Origin: Bacillus luti
GTDB taxonomy: Bacteria > Bacillota > Bacilli > Bacillales > Bacillaceae_G
Length of the DNA: 42,161 nt
Reading direction: 5' to 3'
NCBI RefSeq assembly: GCF_001884105.1
Contig: NZ_MACI01000070.1
Location: forward strand, 1-42,161
Position 1 is the first letter of the stretch; each line of letters begins with the position of its first letter. The translations under genes and the position numbers were made by a program. The notes beneath the pieces were generated by a model. That model had not been told where the DNA came from. It did no database searches and saw only the letters and a program-made list of their open reading frames with translations. This document shows, one piece after another, positions 33,816-41,548 of the stretch.

Positions 33816-34295
33816 CTATCCATTCAATTCATCGGTCTTAACCTTATATTTATCAAACCAATATTTCCATTCATCTTTTGAAAATTCTTTTTCTTCACCT
33901 TGTAAAACAGAAGAAAAAAGATCTAGACAAATATGCCAACCGGCTATATCTTTCGGTGTATGGTCTGTTAGTTCATGGATGAATTCTTTAAGTATTAATA
34001 CAGATCCATTTTCCTCTTTATGTATTTCAAATCGCACGCGGTCTTTATCCCACGTGAATTCTAATGTTGAATTTATTTTACAATCTAAAATATCGATATT
34101 TAGAAACGAACCATCCATCATGTCAAATTTGATAATTCCACCTGTTTTAAGATTTTCTATTTGCAAGTTAGACATCCACTTCTTCAATTTATTATTATCT
34201 GTTAATACAGACCATACTTTTTCTATCGAATATGGAAAATACCTATCAAATTGTACTACGTATTCATTACTTTGTTTATCTATTATAGCAATCAT
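33816..34295 (-). CDS. SRPBCC (AHSA1/START-like) protein
   Basis: A 159-residue protein of the SRPBCC fold. FDRYFPYSIEKVWSVLTDNNKLKKWM is the standard N-terminal helix-grip pattern (aspects of AHSA1 family). It is followed by GGIIKFDMMDG, LEFTWDKDRVRFEI, and a long C-terminal helix near DIAGWHICLDLFSSVL. These proteins bind hydrophobic ligands or act as co-factors; no enzyme activity is evident. The ribosome binding site is AAGGAGG. It lies upstream of the UvrA-like ATPase on the same strand with a 79-base gap, so the two may share a transcript. Confidence 0.87.
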   Translation of the reverse strand: MIAIIDKQSNEYVVQFDRYFPYSIEKVWSVLTDNNKLKKWMSNLQIENLKTGGIIKFDMMDGSFLNIDILDCKINSTLEFTWDKDRVRFEIHKEENGSVLILKEFIHELTDHTPKDIAGWHICLDLFSSVLQGEEKEFSKDEWKYWFDKYKVKTDELNG

Positions 34296-34453
34296 TATTC
34301 ATACGCCTCCTTCTGCCTCTGACAGAATATATGTTCTCTTTTATTATTTTACTTGATTTCACTAAAAAAATAAATCTCAATTAACATACTTTTACGGTAT
34401 TTTAACAACATATGGCTTCATTATAACCATTTACTATAATCATTCCCTACAGG

Positions 34454-34469
34454 TTGTTCTTTGAAAACT
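34454..34469 (+). promoter_or_regulatory. boxA-like sequence
   Basis: TTGTTCTTTGAAAACT on the plus strand matches the boxA (NusB/NusE) antitermination element found in Bacillus rRNA leaders and spacers. No rRNA or plus-strand gene follows within reach, so the site could be a relic or chance. Confidence 0.3.
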
Positions 34470-34528
34470 GAAGATATGAGGTTGATTCGACGGGGCATTA
34501 TTCCCTACTTATTTTTATGACAAAAATA

Positions 34529-34559
34529 AAAAGCAGAAAGAATACTTCCTTCTGCTTTT
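34529..34559 (-). terminator. Terminator of the double-GNAT gene
   Basis: AAAAGCAGAA (minus strand, 34559-34550) pairs with TTCTGCTTTT (34538-34529), followed by TATTTTTGTC. It overlaps the stop codon. Confidence 0.8.
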
Positions 34560-35406
34560 ATAATAAATGGTACATTTCATATTGTGTTAAAGCGTTCTTT
34601 TCAAACCCATTTTTCTTTAAAAATCCTTCCAGTAAACTATTATTTGGAAACCCAATAGATACAGTTGCTAACTTCAATTTTTCATTTGCTACTTGTAATA
34701 ATTGCGTCGCAACACCAATATTTCTATAGTCTTTGTCTACGAATATAAAGCTAATTTTCCCATGTTTATTTATACATACCGTACCTTTTAAATCATTATC
34801 AACATATGCACCGTAATACGTGTTATTTGTTTTCTCAATATAATCAATATCATTTTGCCAATTTATATGGAAGTTAAGCCATTTTTGAATTTCAAGTTTA
34901 AATGTTTGAAATTCAATTTTTTTCACTTCAACATTTTTATTATCTTTATTTATTAGTTTAGTTACATCATTTAAATTATAATAAGAAAGATCATATACTT
35001 TTTTATAACCTAGCTTATTATAGAAGTTAATCGCTCTATCATTACCTACAATGACCTCAAGAAAAAGTTGTTTGCATCCATTTTGAACCGCCTCTTCTTT
35101 ATGCAGTTCAAATAAATGCTGACTTACACCCATCCCTCGATACTCTGGATGAACCGCTAATGTTCCACAACGCATTGTTTTTATACTTTCATAATCCTTT
35201 ATACCACCAAGTATTACGCCAACAGATTTTTCATTATCTAAAGCCAAAAAAGAGTGTTCTAACGTATTTCCTTCTGGTCCTAAAAATCTTTTAATAAAAT
35301 CTTCTTTTGAAACTTCCATTTTAATGATGTAATCTGAGAATCCATCTTTAAAAGCTTCATACACTAAATCGATACTTACTTCACTACATCTTTTGTATTG
35401 AATCAT
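34558..35406 (-). CDS. Tandem GNAT acetyltransferase
   Basis: A 282-residue protein with two GNAT domains. The N-terminal one is complete: LAVHPEYRGMGVSQHLFELH is the acetyl-CoA loop (about residues 83-102), and LEVIVGNDRAINFYNKLGYKKV is the typical C-terminal strand. The C-terminal one (about 160-282) is shorter but has IFVDKDYRNIGVATQLLQVA and FLKKNGFEKN. Such double proteins often use only one active domain. The start follows GGAGGATTATAC. It is the last gene of a five-gene run that begins at the HD hydrolase (38259) and lies 27 bases after a methyltransferase. The substrate is unknown. Confidence 0.87.
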   Translation of the reverse strand: MIQYKRCSEVSIDLVYEAFKDGFSDYIIKMEVSKEDFIKRFLGPEGNTLEHSFLALDNEKSVGVILGGIKDYESIKTMRCGTLAVHPEYRGMGVSQHLFELHKEEAVQNGCKQLFLEVIVGNDRAINFYNKLGYKKVYDLSYYNLNDVTKLINKDNKNVEVKKIEFQTFKLEIQKWLNFHINWQNDIDYIEKTNNTYYGAYVDNDLKGTVCINKHGKISFIFVDKDYRNIGVATQLLQVANEKLKLATVSIGFPNNSLLEGFLKKNGFEKNALTQYEMYHLL

Positions 35407-35433
35407 ATAAGTATAATCCTCCGCTTTGGATTG

Positions 35434-36174
35434 TTATATACTACATTCGAACACATGAAATGAATTCCCTTCACCATATCCATCCTTTATTTCATGAATA
35501 ACCACTTGACTAAACCCATTTTGAATAAGGATATTTTCAAACTCTTTTAAATCATATAGTCTTATAGGAAAATCCATAATCTCAGTTTCTACTATTTTCT
35601 CATTTTGGATGACTTCATATTTTAGTTTAATATTTAAAAGCCTTTGCGAGTCATCATATGATACTTTTCTATTTTCAACAATGCATTCATTGTTAATTTC
35701 TTTTCTATTTGTTTCTATCCAATCTAGAATCTCTTCCGTTTCGCTTCCCCCTAATACAACTGTAAGAAGGAATTTCCCATTTTCTTTTAAGTTATTTTTC
35801 ATATTTTGAAGACTAATATCTACTAAATTATCTGGTAAAAGTGAAAATGAACCAATTGGTATCATGATAAGATCATATTTTTTATCACCATGGAAGTTTT
35901 CGATTCTTTCTTGTGATATAACTGGCTTCAAGTTGAATTTTTCTGCCTTTTCTTTACACACTTTAAGCATTTCTACTGAAAGGTCGAACCCTTCTATATC
36001 AATACCATTTTGCATAAACGGAATTAACATTCTACCATTCCCGCACATCGGTTCTAACACTTTCATATTTTTGTCTTTTATAAAAGAAAGATAAAATTCC
36101 AATTCTTTTCCGGCCGCTATTGATTTATCACTTTCATATATTTTTGTACAAAGTTCACCATAATACGTATGCAA
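35434..36174 (-). CDS. Class I SAM-dependent methyltransferase
   Basis: A 246-residue methyltransferase. Motif I is VLEPMCGNGRMLIPFM (about residues 38-53), motif II IEGFDLSVEMLKVC, motif IV KYDLIMIPIGSFSLL. The start is placed at TTG 36174, six bases after AAGGGGTGGA, which gives the N-terminus HTYYGELCTKIYESDK; the open frame extends 10 codons upstream across the ribosome binding site. It is the fourth gene of the HD-DUF3885-nucleosidase run. An MTA/SAH nucleosidase two genes upstream would remove the SAH that methyltransferases release, so a shared pathway is possible. Confidence 0.85.
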   Translation of the reverse strand: MHTYYGELCTKIYESDKSIAAGKELEFYLSFIKDKNMKVLEPMCGNGRMLIPFMQNGIDIEGFDLSVEMLKVCKEKAEKFNLKPVISQERIENFHGDKKYDLIMIPIGSFSLLPDNLVDISLQNMKNNLKENGKFLLTVVLGGSETEEILDWIETNRKEINNECIVENRKVSYDDSQRLLNIKLKYEVIQNEKIVETEIMDFPIRLYDLKEFENILIQNGFSQVVIHEIKDGYGEGNSFHVFECSI

Positions 36175-36228
36175 TATTATTCCACCCCTTAACTTAAAAT
36201 ACATGGATAGTTTGTTACATAAGTTCTG

Positions 36229-36939
36229 CTATCTATTATTTACTACCGTAATCTCATAAACACGTAAAAAAGCAATTAAATGTTCACATGCTCTTTCGCA
36301 TGCTAACATTTTAAAGATTTTTTGTTCTTCTTTCGTCTTATCATTTGCTTGATCCGAAGCAGCTTTTAAACATAAAAATGGTTTTTTATTTATATGACAA
36401 ACATAAGCGAAAGCTGCCACTTCTTGATCAACTGCCAAAGCTCCGTATACAGTATGGAGTAAATATCTCATTTCTGAACTGCGAATACGTTGATCCCCAG
36501 ATAAGAATGTGCCGAAATGAATCGGATCATAAGACCGCATTTTTTTTATTCTTCTTACAAGTGATTTTGTTGTTTCAATAGGTGCTGTTCTACCATTATA
36601 TAAATTAAAAACATCTTCTCCCGAACCAGCAGCAGTAACGTCGTGTTGTATTGCATTAAGGGCCACTACAATATGACCATTTTTCACCTTATTTGATAGA
36701 CTTCCGCATATCCCTGTCATAAATAACTCATCTGGCTGAAACTCGCTAATTAATAACTGTACACAACTAGCGCAGCTTACTTTACCAACACCAGTTACAA
36801 CTGATATAATTTCCAGCTCATTAATAGTATGAAAATGAAATTCCCAAGCTGCTCTTTTTTCAACGCGTTCACTAGGATAATATTGATGCAAATACGTAAG
36901 TTCTGGTTCCCATGCGGATACGATTGCAATACGTTTCAT
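36229..36939 (-). CDS. MTA/SAH nucleosidase-like protein
   Basis: Members hydrolyse methylthioadenosine and S-adenosylhomocysteine in methionine salvage and activated-methyl cycling. The core blocks are IAIVSAWEPELTYL, VVTGVGKVSCASCVQLLI, GICGSLS, VDQEVAAFAYV with the ribose-binding Glu, and LKAASDQAND with the catalytic Asp. The sequence departs from canonical Pfs (typically GAMEEE and IEMEGAA), so it is a divergent paralogue. The ATG at 36939 has AGGGGAAG; an alternative ATG at 36966 overlaps the stop of the DUF3885 gene (ATGA). It is in an operon with an HD hydrolase, a methyltransferase and a GNAT protein. Confidence 0.85.
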   Translation of the reverse strand: MKRIAIVSAWEPELTYLHQYYPSERVEKRAAWEFHFHTINELEIISVVTGVGKVSCASCVQLLISEFQPDELFMTGICGSLSNKVKNGHIVVALNAIQHDVTAAGSGEDVFNLYNGRTAPIETTKSLVRRIKKMRSYDPIHFGTFLSGDQRIRSSEMRYLLHTVYGALAVDQEVAAFAYVCHINKKPFLCLKAASDQANDKTKEEQKIFKMLACERACEHLIAFLRVYEITVVNNR

Positions 36940-36962
36940 TACACGATTCACTTCCCCTACTG

Positions 36963-37637
36963 TCATTTAAATAAGTTATCTATACTTTCTCGTTCATAGT
37001 CTGGAATCCACTCTTTGTATTTCTCATATAAATCTCGTATTATTTCTTTATTCTTCGCAATTACTTCACATCCTCTATCATCGTAAATAAACATGATAAT
37101 ACCTTTCGTTGCATTTATGAGAAATACATCTGGATAAGAAATTTCTTTCTTACGTCCAAAACGAGGATAAAGATCTGGAAAGTTTTCATGATTAGCAGCT
37201 TGAATAAGCGGTTCATGTTTAATATCTTCCGCAAGACATTTTAAAGAGAATTGAAATGTACAAAATAAATCTGCTTTTTCATCTTCAAATAGAAAAGGTA
37301 ACGCTTCTTGTCTTATACGAAACTTTAAATCTTTTTTCTTAATATATCTATCGTATACATTTATTTTCTGTGGAGTTTTTATATTTTCCTTTTTAAATCG
37401 ATAAACATTTGTTACTAAAAAAACTGTATCTTTTTTCGAAAATATATCATGGAATACTTCTTTATTGCACTTATATAGTTGATAAAAATAATCCATATTA
37501 TATTCATCTGTTCCCTCTTTGAATTGGTATTTACCTTTCCCAAAATCGAAATGCAAATGATTTTTCCACTGAGAGCATATGTACGGTACTAATGTAACAC
37601 CTCGAAATGTTTGATTCATATATTCTTTTAATTGCAT
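36963..37637 (-). CDS. DUF3885-like protein
   Basis: A soluble 224-residue protein with no signal or membrane helix. The C-terminal region (KGIIMFIYDDRGCEVIAKNKEIIRDLYEKYKEWIPDYERESIDNLF) matches what I recall of the DUF3885 family in Bacilli. The N-terminal part has a HLHFDFGKG strand. No catalytic motif is obvious. The start follows AAAGGATATAAAA. It sits 13 bases downstream of the HD hydrolase and its stop overlaps the frame of the next gene (ATGA), so the three are probably co-translated. Confidence 0.75.
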   Translation of the reverse strand: MQLKEYMNQTFRGVTLVPYICSQWKNHLHFDFGKGKYQFKEGTDEYNMDYFYQLYKCNKEVFHDIFSKKDTVFLVTNVYRFKKENIKTPQKINVYDRYIKKKDLKFRIRQEALPFLFEDEKADLFCTFQFSLKCLAEDIKHEPLIQAANHENFPDLYPRFGRKKEISYPDVFLINATKGIIMFIYDDRGCEVIAKNKEIIRDLYEKYKEWIPDYERESIDNLFK

Positions 37638-37650
37638 TTTTATATCCTTT

Positions 37651-38259
37651 CTACTCTACAATTTCTTTTAAATGCCAATATGCTTCTTCTAGCCACGGAT
37701 GTATAACTTTCAGTGTATTTTTTCTTTCCCATAAATATGAAATATATGCAAATGCAGCATGTTCTAAAGATTTTTCTATTCCTTTTTTTACTTCTACTAA
37801 ATACGGTGGTGTGCCTTGTTGATCCCATGCTATTTTGTCAGCAACAAATAATATTAAATCCATCTTTGTAGCCTGTTTACGCAACGTAGTGTGGCAACCG
37901 ATTGCGTTTAAAATCTCTTCATCATGTACTTTAAATATCTCATTTGCAATTACTCTCGATAATTTTTGATGAATGATCATTGGGAATTCTCGCTCTTCCT
38001 CTACTATTTCTACTCCATGTTTTTCAGCCACTGCAATCCGTACATCATTTGGAAAGATTGCACTACTATCATGTAAATATCCTGCAATTGCTGCTTTTTC
38101 TTTATCTTCATAAAACATTCCTGCAATTTCCCTAGCCTCATTCGCTACGTGAATGGAATGTTTATATGTAATTTCTTTATTGTATTTTAATAGAAATTCT
38201 TTTATATCATTTTCAATTTCTCCAGTTGCAGCAAATGAATATATATCATTATATAACAT
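37651..38259 (-). CDS. HD-domain hydrolase (YqeK-like)
   Basis: A 202-residue metal-dependent phosphohydrolase. HD motifs: YKHSIHVANEAREIAGM (first His), AGYLHDSSAIF (His-Asp), AIGCHTTLRK and LFVADKIAWDQQG (last Asp). The order is that of YqeK-type Ap4A hydrolases, although the family is broad. The start follows AAGGAGGATTTGCT. It is the first gene of a five-gene run. Divergent from the VanRS-like operon at 38454. The 194 bases between carry the regulator's promoter and repeats. Confidence 0.87.
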   Translation of the reverse strand: MLYNDIYSFAATGEIENDIKEFLLKYNKEITYKHSIHVANEAREIAGMFYEDKEKAAIAGYLHDSSAIFPNDVRIAVAEKHGVEIVEEEREFPMIIHQKLSRVIANEIFKVHDEEILNAIGCHTTLRKQATKMDLILFVADKIAWDQQGTPPYLVEVKKGIEKSLEHAAFAYISYLWERKNTLKVIHPWLEEAYWHLKEIVE

Positions 38260-38337
38260 AGCAAATCCTCCTTATAACTAACTTTCATTATAATGTAGAA
38301 TGTAAATATCCCTCTTATTTTGTATTCGCTATGAATA

Positions 38338-38357
38338 TTTTAATACCTTTTTAATAC
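38338..38357 (+). repeat. Direct repeat upstream of the VanR-like gene
   Basis: TTTTAATAC occurs twice, at 38338-38346 and 38349-38357, 11 bases apart, one helical turn. OmpR-family regulators bind such tandem half-sites. The pair lies 53-72 bases ahead of the -10 element, so it may mark autoregulation. Confidence 0.4.
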
Positions 38358-38406
38358 GTTACATGAAATTTTATGTAGAATCATTGCTACAAAGTACATA
38401 AATGTT

Positions 38407-38415
38407 TGATATTAT
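38407..38415 (+). promoter_or_regulatory. Extended -10 promoter of the VanRS-like operon
   Basis: TGATATTAT, a TGN-TATTAT extended -10 element, precedes the regulator gene by 38 bases; a TTGCTA lies upstream but not at ideal spacing. Confidence 0.45.
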
Positions 38416-38453
38416 AGTAATGTTAATAATTTTGGAAAGGAACTAACTAAATA

Positions 38454-39149
38454 ATGAATAAAAACATATTAATTATTGATGACGATAAAGATATTGTAGA
38501 ATTACTCGCTGTTTATTTGCGAAATGAAGGCTATAACATTTTTAAAGCATATGATGGTGATGAAGCTTTGCAAATGTTATGTACATATGAAGTAGATCTT
38601 ATGATTCTGGATATTATGATGCCAAAACGAAACGGATTAGAAGTTTGCCAAGAGGTTCGTGAAAATAATACTGTACCTATTCTTATGCTTAGTGCCAAAG
38701 CTGAAGATATGGATAAAATATTAGGACTTATGACAGGGGCAGATGATTATATGATTAAACCATTCAATCCACTGGAATTAGTGGCTAGAGTGAAAGCTTT
38801 GTTAAGAAGATCGTCTTTCCAAAACAATGCTACTCAAAAAAAAGAAGATGGTATCATTCGTATTCGAGCTGCTGAAATCCATAAGCATCATCATACCGTG
38901 AAAGTAAATAATGAGTATATTAAGCTTACATCTATTGAATTTGATATTTTATACTTACTTGCAAGCAATACAGGAAGAGTATTTAGTTCAGAAGAAATAT
39001 TTGAACGCGTATGGAATGAAGATGGTTATGGTTCTAACAAAACTGTTATGGTCCATATTAGTAATTTACGTGATAAACTTGAAACCGTAATGAATGGAGA
39101 AAAATTTATTCATACTGTTTGGGGAGTGGGCTATAAAATTGAGAAATGA
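38454..39149 (+). CDS. VanR-like response regulator (OmpR family)
   Basis: A 231-residue regulator. The receiver has Asp53 in LMILDIMMP and Lys102 in MIKPFNPLEL; the DNA-binding wing includes IKLTSIEFDILYLLASNTGRVFSSEEIFERVW and VMVHISNLRDKLE. It resembles VanR and other cell-envelope regulators. GGAAAGGAACTAA is ahead of ATG. The kinase gene overlaps it by 11 bases. A D,D-carboxypeptidase-like gene with three CTTTA repeats upstream follows, so this system likely controls that gene in response to wall stress. Confidence 0.9.
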   Translation: MNKNILIIDDDKDIVELLAVYLRNEGYNIFKAYDGDEALQMLCTYEVDLMILDIMMPKRNGLEVCQEVRENNTVPILMLSAKAEDMDKILGLMTGADDYMIKPFNPLELVARVKALLRRSSFQNNATQKKEDGIIRIRAAEIHKHHHTVKVNNEYIKLTSIEFDILYLLASNTGRVFSSEEIFERVWNEDGYGSNKTVMVHISNLRDKLETVMNGEKFIHTVWGVGYKIEK

Positions 39150-40296
39150 AGCATTTGATATATTAAAAGATATTCCAAAATGGAAAATTATTTTTTGGCT
39201 CTTATTAGCTGTTACACTAACTCCGATTACCGAATTAATTATATATCGTCTCATAACGAGTGTAATTGAGAGTTCGCTTACTTTAAGTGAACTCGGTAAA
39301 GAATTCATTAGAATTTTCGGCTATGAAAAATATAAAGGGCTAAAGGAATCCCTTTGGATGATAATTGTATCTTATTTGTTTCTATTCTCTATTTTCTCAT
39401 CATATTTATACATTTTTTATCGTCGCGAAAGAAAAATGTACTATGAAACTCGTATAAAAAAAATGATCGAAGAAATTCGTTATATCGCAAGTGGAAATTT
39501 CAATCATAAAATTTCCATTGTAAATCATAATTATTTAGAAGAATTAGCAACTGGGGTCAATCAAATTGTTGAACAATTAAAAGTCTCAATTGATGAAGAA
39601 AGGCAAGCGGAACAAGCCAAAAGCGAACTGATTACAAATGTATCACACGACTTACGAACCCCTCTTACATCAATAGTGGGCTATGTAAATTTAATCCATC
39701 ATGATAATTATAGAGATGAAGTGGAATTACGTCATTATATACAAGTCATTTATGATAAGGTAACACGCCTTAATGCATTAATGAATGATTTGTTTGAATA
39801 TACACGTGTTCAAAATAAAGAGTTAAGTTTATATTCTGCTCCCATTGATATTGTAGAACTACTTGGACAATTAACTGTTCAATTCCGAATACAGGTTCAA
39901 GAAGCTAACATAGAATGCAGACCTTCCTTCCCATCTCAAAAACTCATGGTATTAGCTGATGGTGACAAATTAGTACGCGTGTTTGAAAATCTTATTATAA
40001 ACGCTATCGCTTATGGAAACGAAGGTCACTATATTGACCTTACAGCTTATGAAAGTAATAATATGATTACAATTGATATTACTAATTACGGGCAACCTAT
40101 TCCTAGTACGGATTTACCTCATATTTTTGAACGATTTTATCGCGTTGAGAAATCACGCTCAACAAACACTGGTGGATCTGGCCTCGGATTAGCAATTGCC
40201 AAAAGTATTGTCGAACTGCATAAAGGAACAATTGAAGTATATAGTGATGACACCAAAACAACTTTCACTGTAAAACTATTACCTTATAAAGGTTAA
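39139..40296 (+). CDS. VanS-like sensor histidine kinase
   Basis: About 385 residues. Two membrane helices (about residues 15-38 and 73-93 from the chosen start) enclose a short extracellular segment (35 residues) too small for a ligand domain. A HAMP segment, then dimerisation/phospho-acceptor VSHDLRTPLTS (His170), N box NLIINAIAYGNEG, G1 region with ITNYGQPIP and G2 GGSGLGLAI. The kinase is typical of VanS. TTG 39139 is chosen, with GGGGAGTGG upstream; the open frame extends to 39094 inside the regulator gene without a ribosome binding site. It overlaps the regulator by 11 bases and ends in the terminator at 40311-40350. Confidence 0.87.
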   Translation: MRNEAFDILKDIPKWKIIFWLLLAVTLTPITELIIYRLITSVIESSLTLSELGKEFIRIFGYEKYKGLKESLWMIIVSYLFLFSIFSSYLYIFYRRERKMYYETRIKKMIEEIRYIASGNFNHKISIVNHNYLEELATGVNQIVEQLKVSIDEERQAEQAKSELITNVSHDLRTPLTSIVGYVNLIHHDNYRDEVELRHYIQVIYDKVTRLNALMNDLFEYTRVQNKELSLYSAPIDIVELLGQLTVQFRIQVQEANIECRPSFPSQKLMVLADGDKLVRVFENLIINAIAYGNEGHYIDLTAYESNNMITIDITNYGQPIPSTDLPHIFERFYRVEKSRSTNTGGSGLGLAIAKSIVELHKGTIEVYSDDTKTTFTVKLLPYKG

Positions 40297-40310
40297 TTTC
40301 ACATAAATTT

Positions 40311-40350
40311 AGGTTCAATTTCTTCTACGATAAGAAATTGAACCTTTTTC
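40311..40350 (+). terminator. Terminator of the VanRS-like operon
   Basis: AGGTTCAATTTCTT (40311-40324) pairs perfectly with AAGAAATTGAACCT (40332-40345), followed by TTTTTCC. It separates the two-component genes from the carboxypeptidase-like gene. Confidence 0.9.
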
Positions 40351-40375
40351 CATTAATACCCAAAATTTAATAATC

Positions 40376-40401
40376 CTTTATAAATCTTTAGAAATTCTTT
40401 A
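40376..40401 (+). repeat. Three CTTTA direct repeats, candidate regulator-binding site
   Basis: CTTTA occurs at 40376, 40386 and 40397, 10 and 11 bases apart, 73-98 bases ahead of the carboxypeptidase-like start. This helical phasing is what OmpR/PhoB-type regulators such as the adjacent VanR-like protein recognise. Sequence evidence only. Confidence 0.45.
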
Positions 40402-40473
40402 CCTTTTCTTTCTTCCTAATTAAGCATTCCTTCTTACAATAATAATATTGATGTCATAGTAGGAGGATCGCTT

Positions 40474-41490
40474 ATGCAATTCTTAAAAAAAATAACAGTT
40501 TTATTATTATCTTTTCTCATTACTGCACTTATCGTTTTATATTTTTATCTTTATGTAAATGGTCCAGTTATTCAAGCTAAATCAGCTATTTTAATAGATG
40601 CTAATTCAGGGGAAGTTATTTATAAAAAAAATGAAGAAACTCTAATACAATCAGCTACTTTATCTAAATTAATGACAGAGTATATCGTGTTAGAACAACT
40701 AAATGACGGCAAAATACAGTTGGATGAATCCGTAAAAATAAGCAACGAAGTGTTCCAAGCGGAAAGAAGCCCTATTCAAGTAACATCCAAGGATAAAACG
40801 ACGGTTCGTGATTTACTTCATGCATTGCTTTTAACAGGAAATAATCGTTCCGCACTTGCGCTAGCGGAACACATTGGTGGAAATGAAGATAGCTTTACAA
40901 CGTTAATGAATGAAAAAGCAAAACAACTACAGTTATCACAATCATCTCCATTTCTAAACTCTACTGGTGTTAATAACGATACAAATAAACAACCTAGCAC
41001 AACAGCGATAGACGTAGCTAAACTAGCAACACAATTAGTAAAAGATTTTCCAGATGTACTGAATATTACGAAATTAACCTCTTACCAGTTTACCTTCAAA
41101 GATTTCCAAGTTTTTAACACGAACAAGATGATTTATTCCCTTAATAAAGACATTAAACTCCAAGGTGTCGATGGCTTGCAGACTAGTTTTTCAACTAACG
41201 GTATTTATAGTTTTGTCAGTACAGCTAAGCTAGGTAATACAAGGCTTATTTCAGTAATATTAGAAGCCGATGAAGAAAACAGTACTTTTATCGAAACAAA
41301 AAAATTACTGCAGTACGGTTTTGACCCTTCCTCCTACTCTGCACTCCAAGCTTTTAAAGATACCCTTACATCTTGGTCAATATTGCTACAGTTTAAAAAT
41401 TTAATCATACAAACGATGATGATTTTTTTCATCATTACGATATTAATGTTTTTACATATACGTCAAAAAAAATCCGAGGATTTCAACTGA
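40474..41490 (+). CDS. S11 D,D-carboxypeptidase homologue with altered active site
   Basis: A 338-residue protein of the DacA/DacF (peptidase S11) fold. N-terminal membrane anchor (8-27), then the fold with ILIDANSGEVIYKKN, LMTEYIVLEQL, LLHALLLTGNNRSALALAEHIGG and GVDGLQTSFS. In active enzymes the motifs are SxxK, SxN and KTG. Here they read T62-L-S-K65 (Ser to Thr), T121-G-N123 (Ser to Thr) and Q236-T-S238 (Lys to Gln and Gly to Ser). The C-terminus has a second membrane helix (about 310-328) ending HIRQKK. Activity as a carboxypeptidase is therefore doubtful. The start follows AGGAGGATCG. The gene is just downstream of a VanRS-like pair. Confidence 0.88.
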   Translation: MQFLKKITVLLLSFLITALIVLYFYLYVNGPVIQAKSAILIDANSGEVIYKKNEETLIQSATLSKLMTEYIVLEQLNDGKIQLDESVKISNEVFQAERSPIQVTSKDKTTVRDLLHALLLTGNNRSALALAEHIGGNEDSFTTLMNEKAKQLQLSQSSPFLNSTGVNNDTNKQPSTTAIDVAKLATQLVKDFPDVLNITKLTSYQFTFKDFQVFNTNKMIYSLNKDIKLQGVDGLQTSFSTNGIYSFVSTAKLGNTRLISVILEADEENSTFIETKKLLQYGFDPSSYSALQAFKDTLTSWSILLQFKNLIIQTMMIFFIITILMFLHIRQKKSEDFN

Positions 41491-41507
41491 AAAATCTTTT
41501 TGTATTT

Positions 41508-41544
41508 AAAAACCGACTTGCGTTTACAGTGCAAGTCGGTTTTT
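41508..41544. terminator. Bidirectional terminator between carboxypeptidase-like and DinB genes
   Basis: AAAAACCGACTTGC pairs perfectly with GCAAGTCGGTTTTT around a nine-base loop, giving T runs on both strands for the convergent genes. Confidence 0.9.
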
Positions 41545-41548
41545 AAGT

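Noticed and set aside
34296-34557. An rRNA operon fragment beside the boxA-like sequence
   Set aside because: No 16S, 23S or tRNA sequence is seen on either side.
36940-36966. Longer nucleosidase start at 36966
   Set aside because: It overlaps the upstream stop but has no ribosome binding site, and ATG 36939 follows AGGGGAAG; kept only as an alternative.
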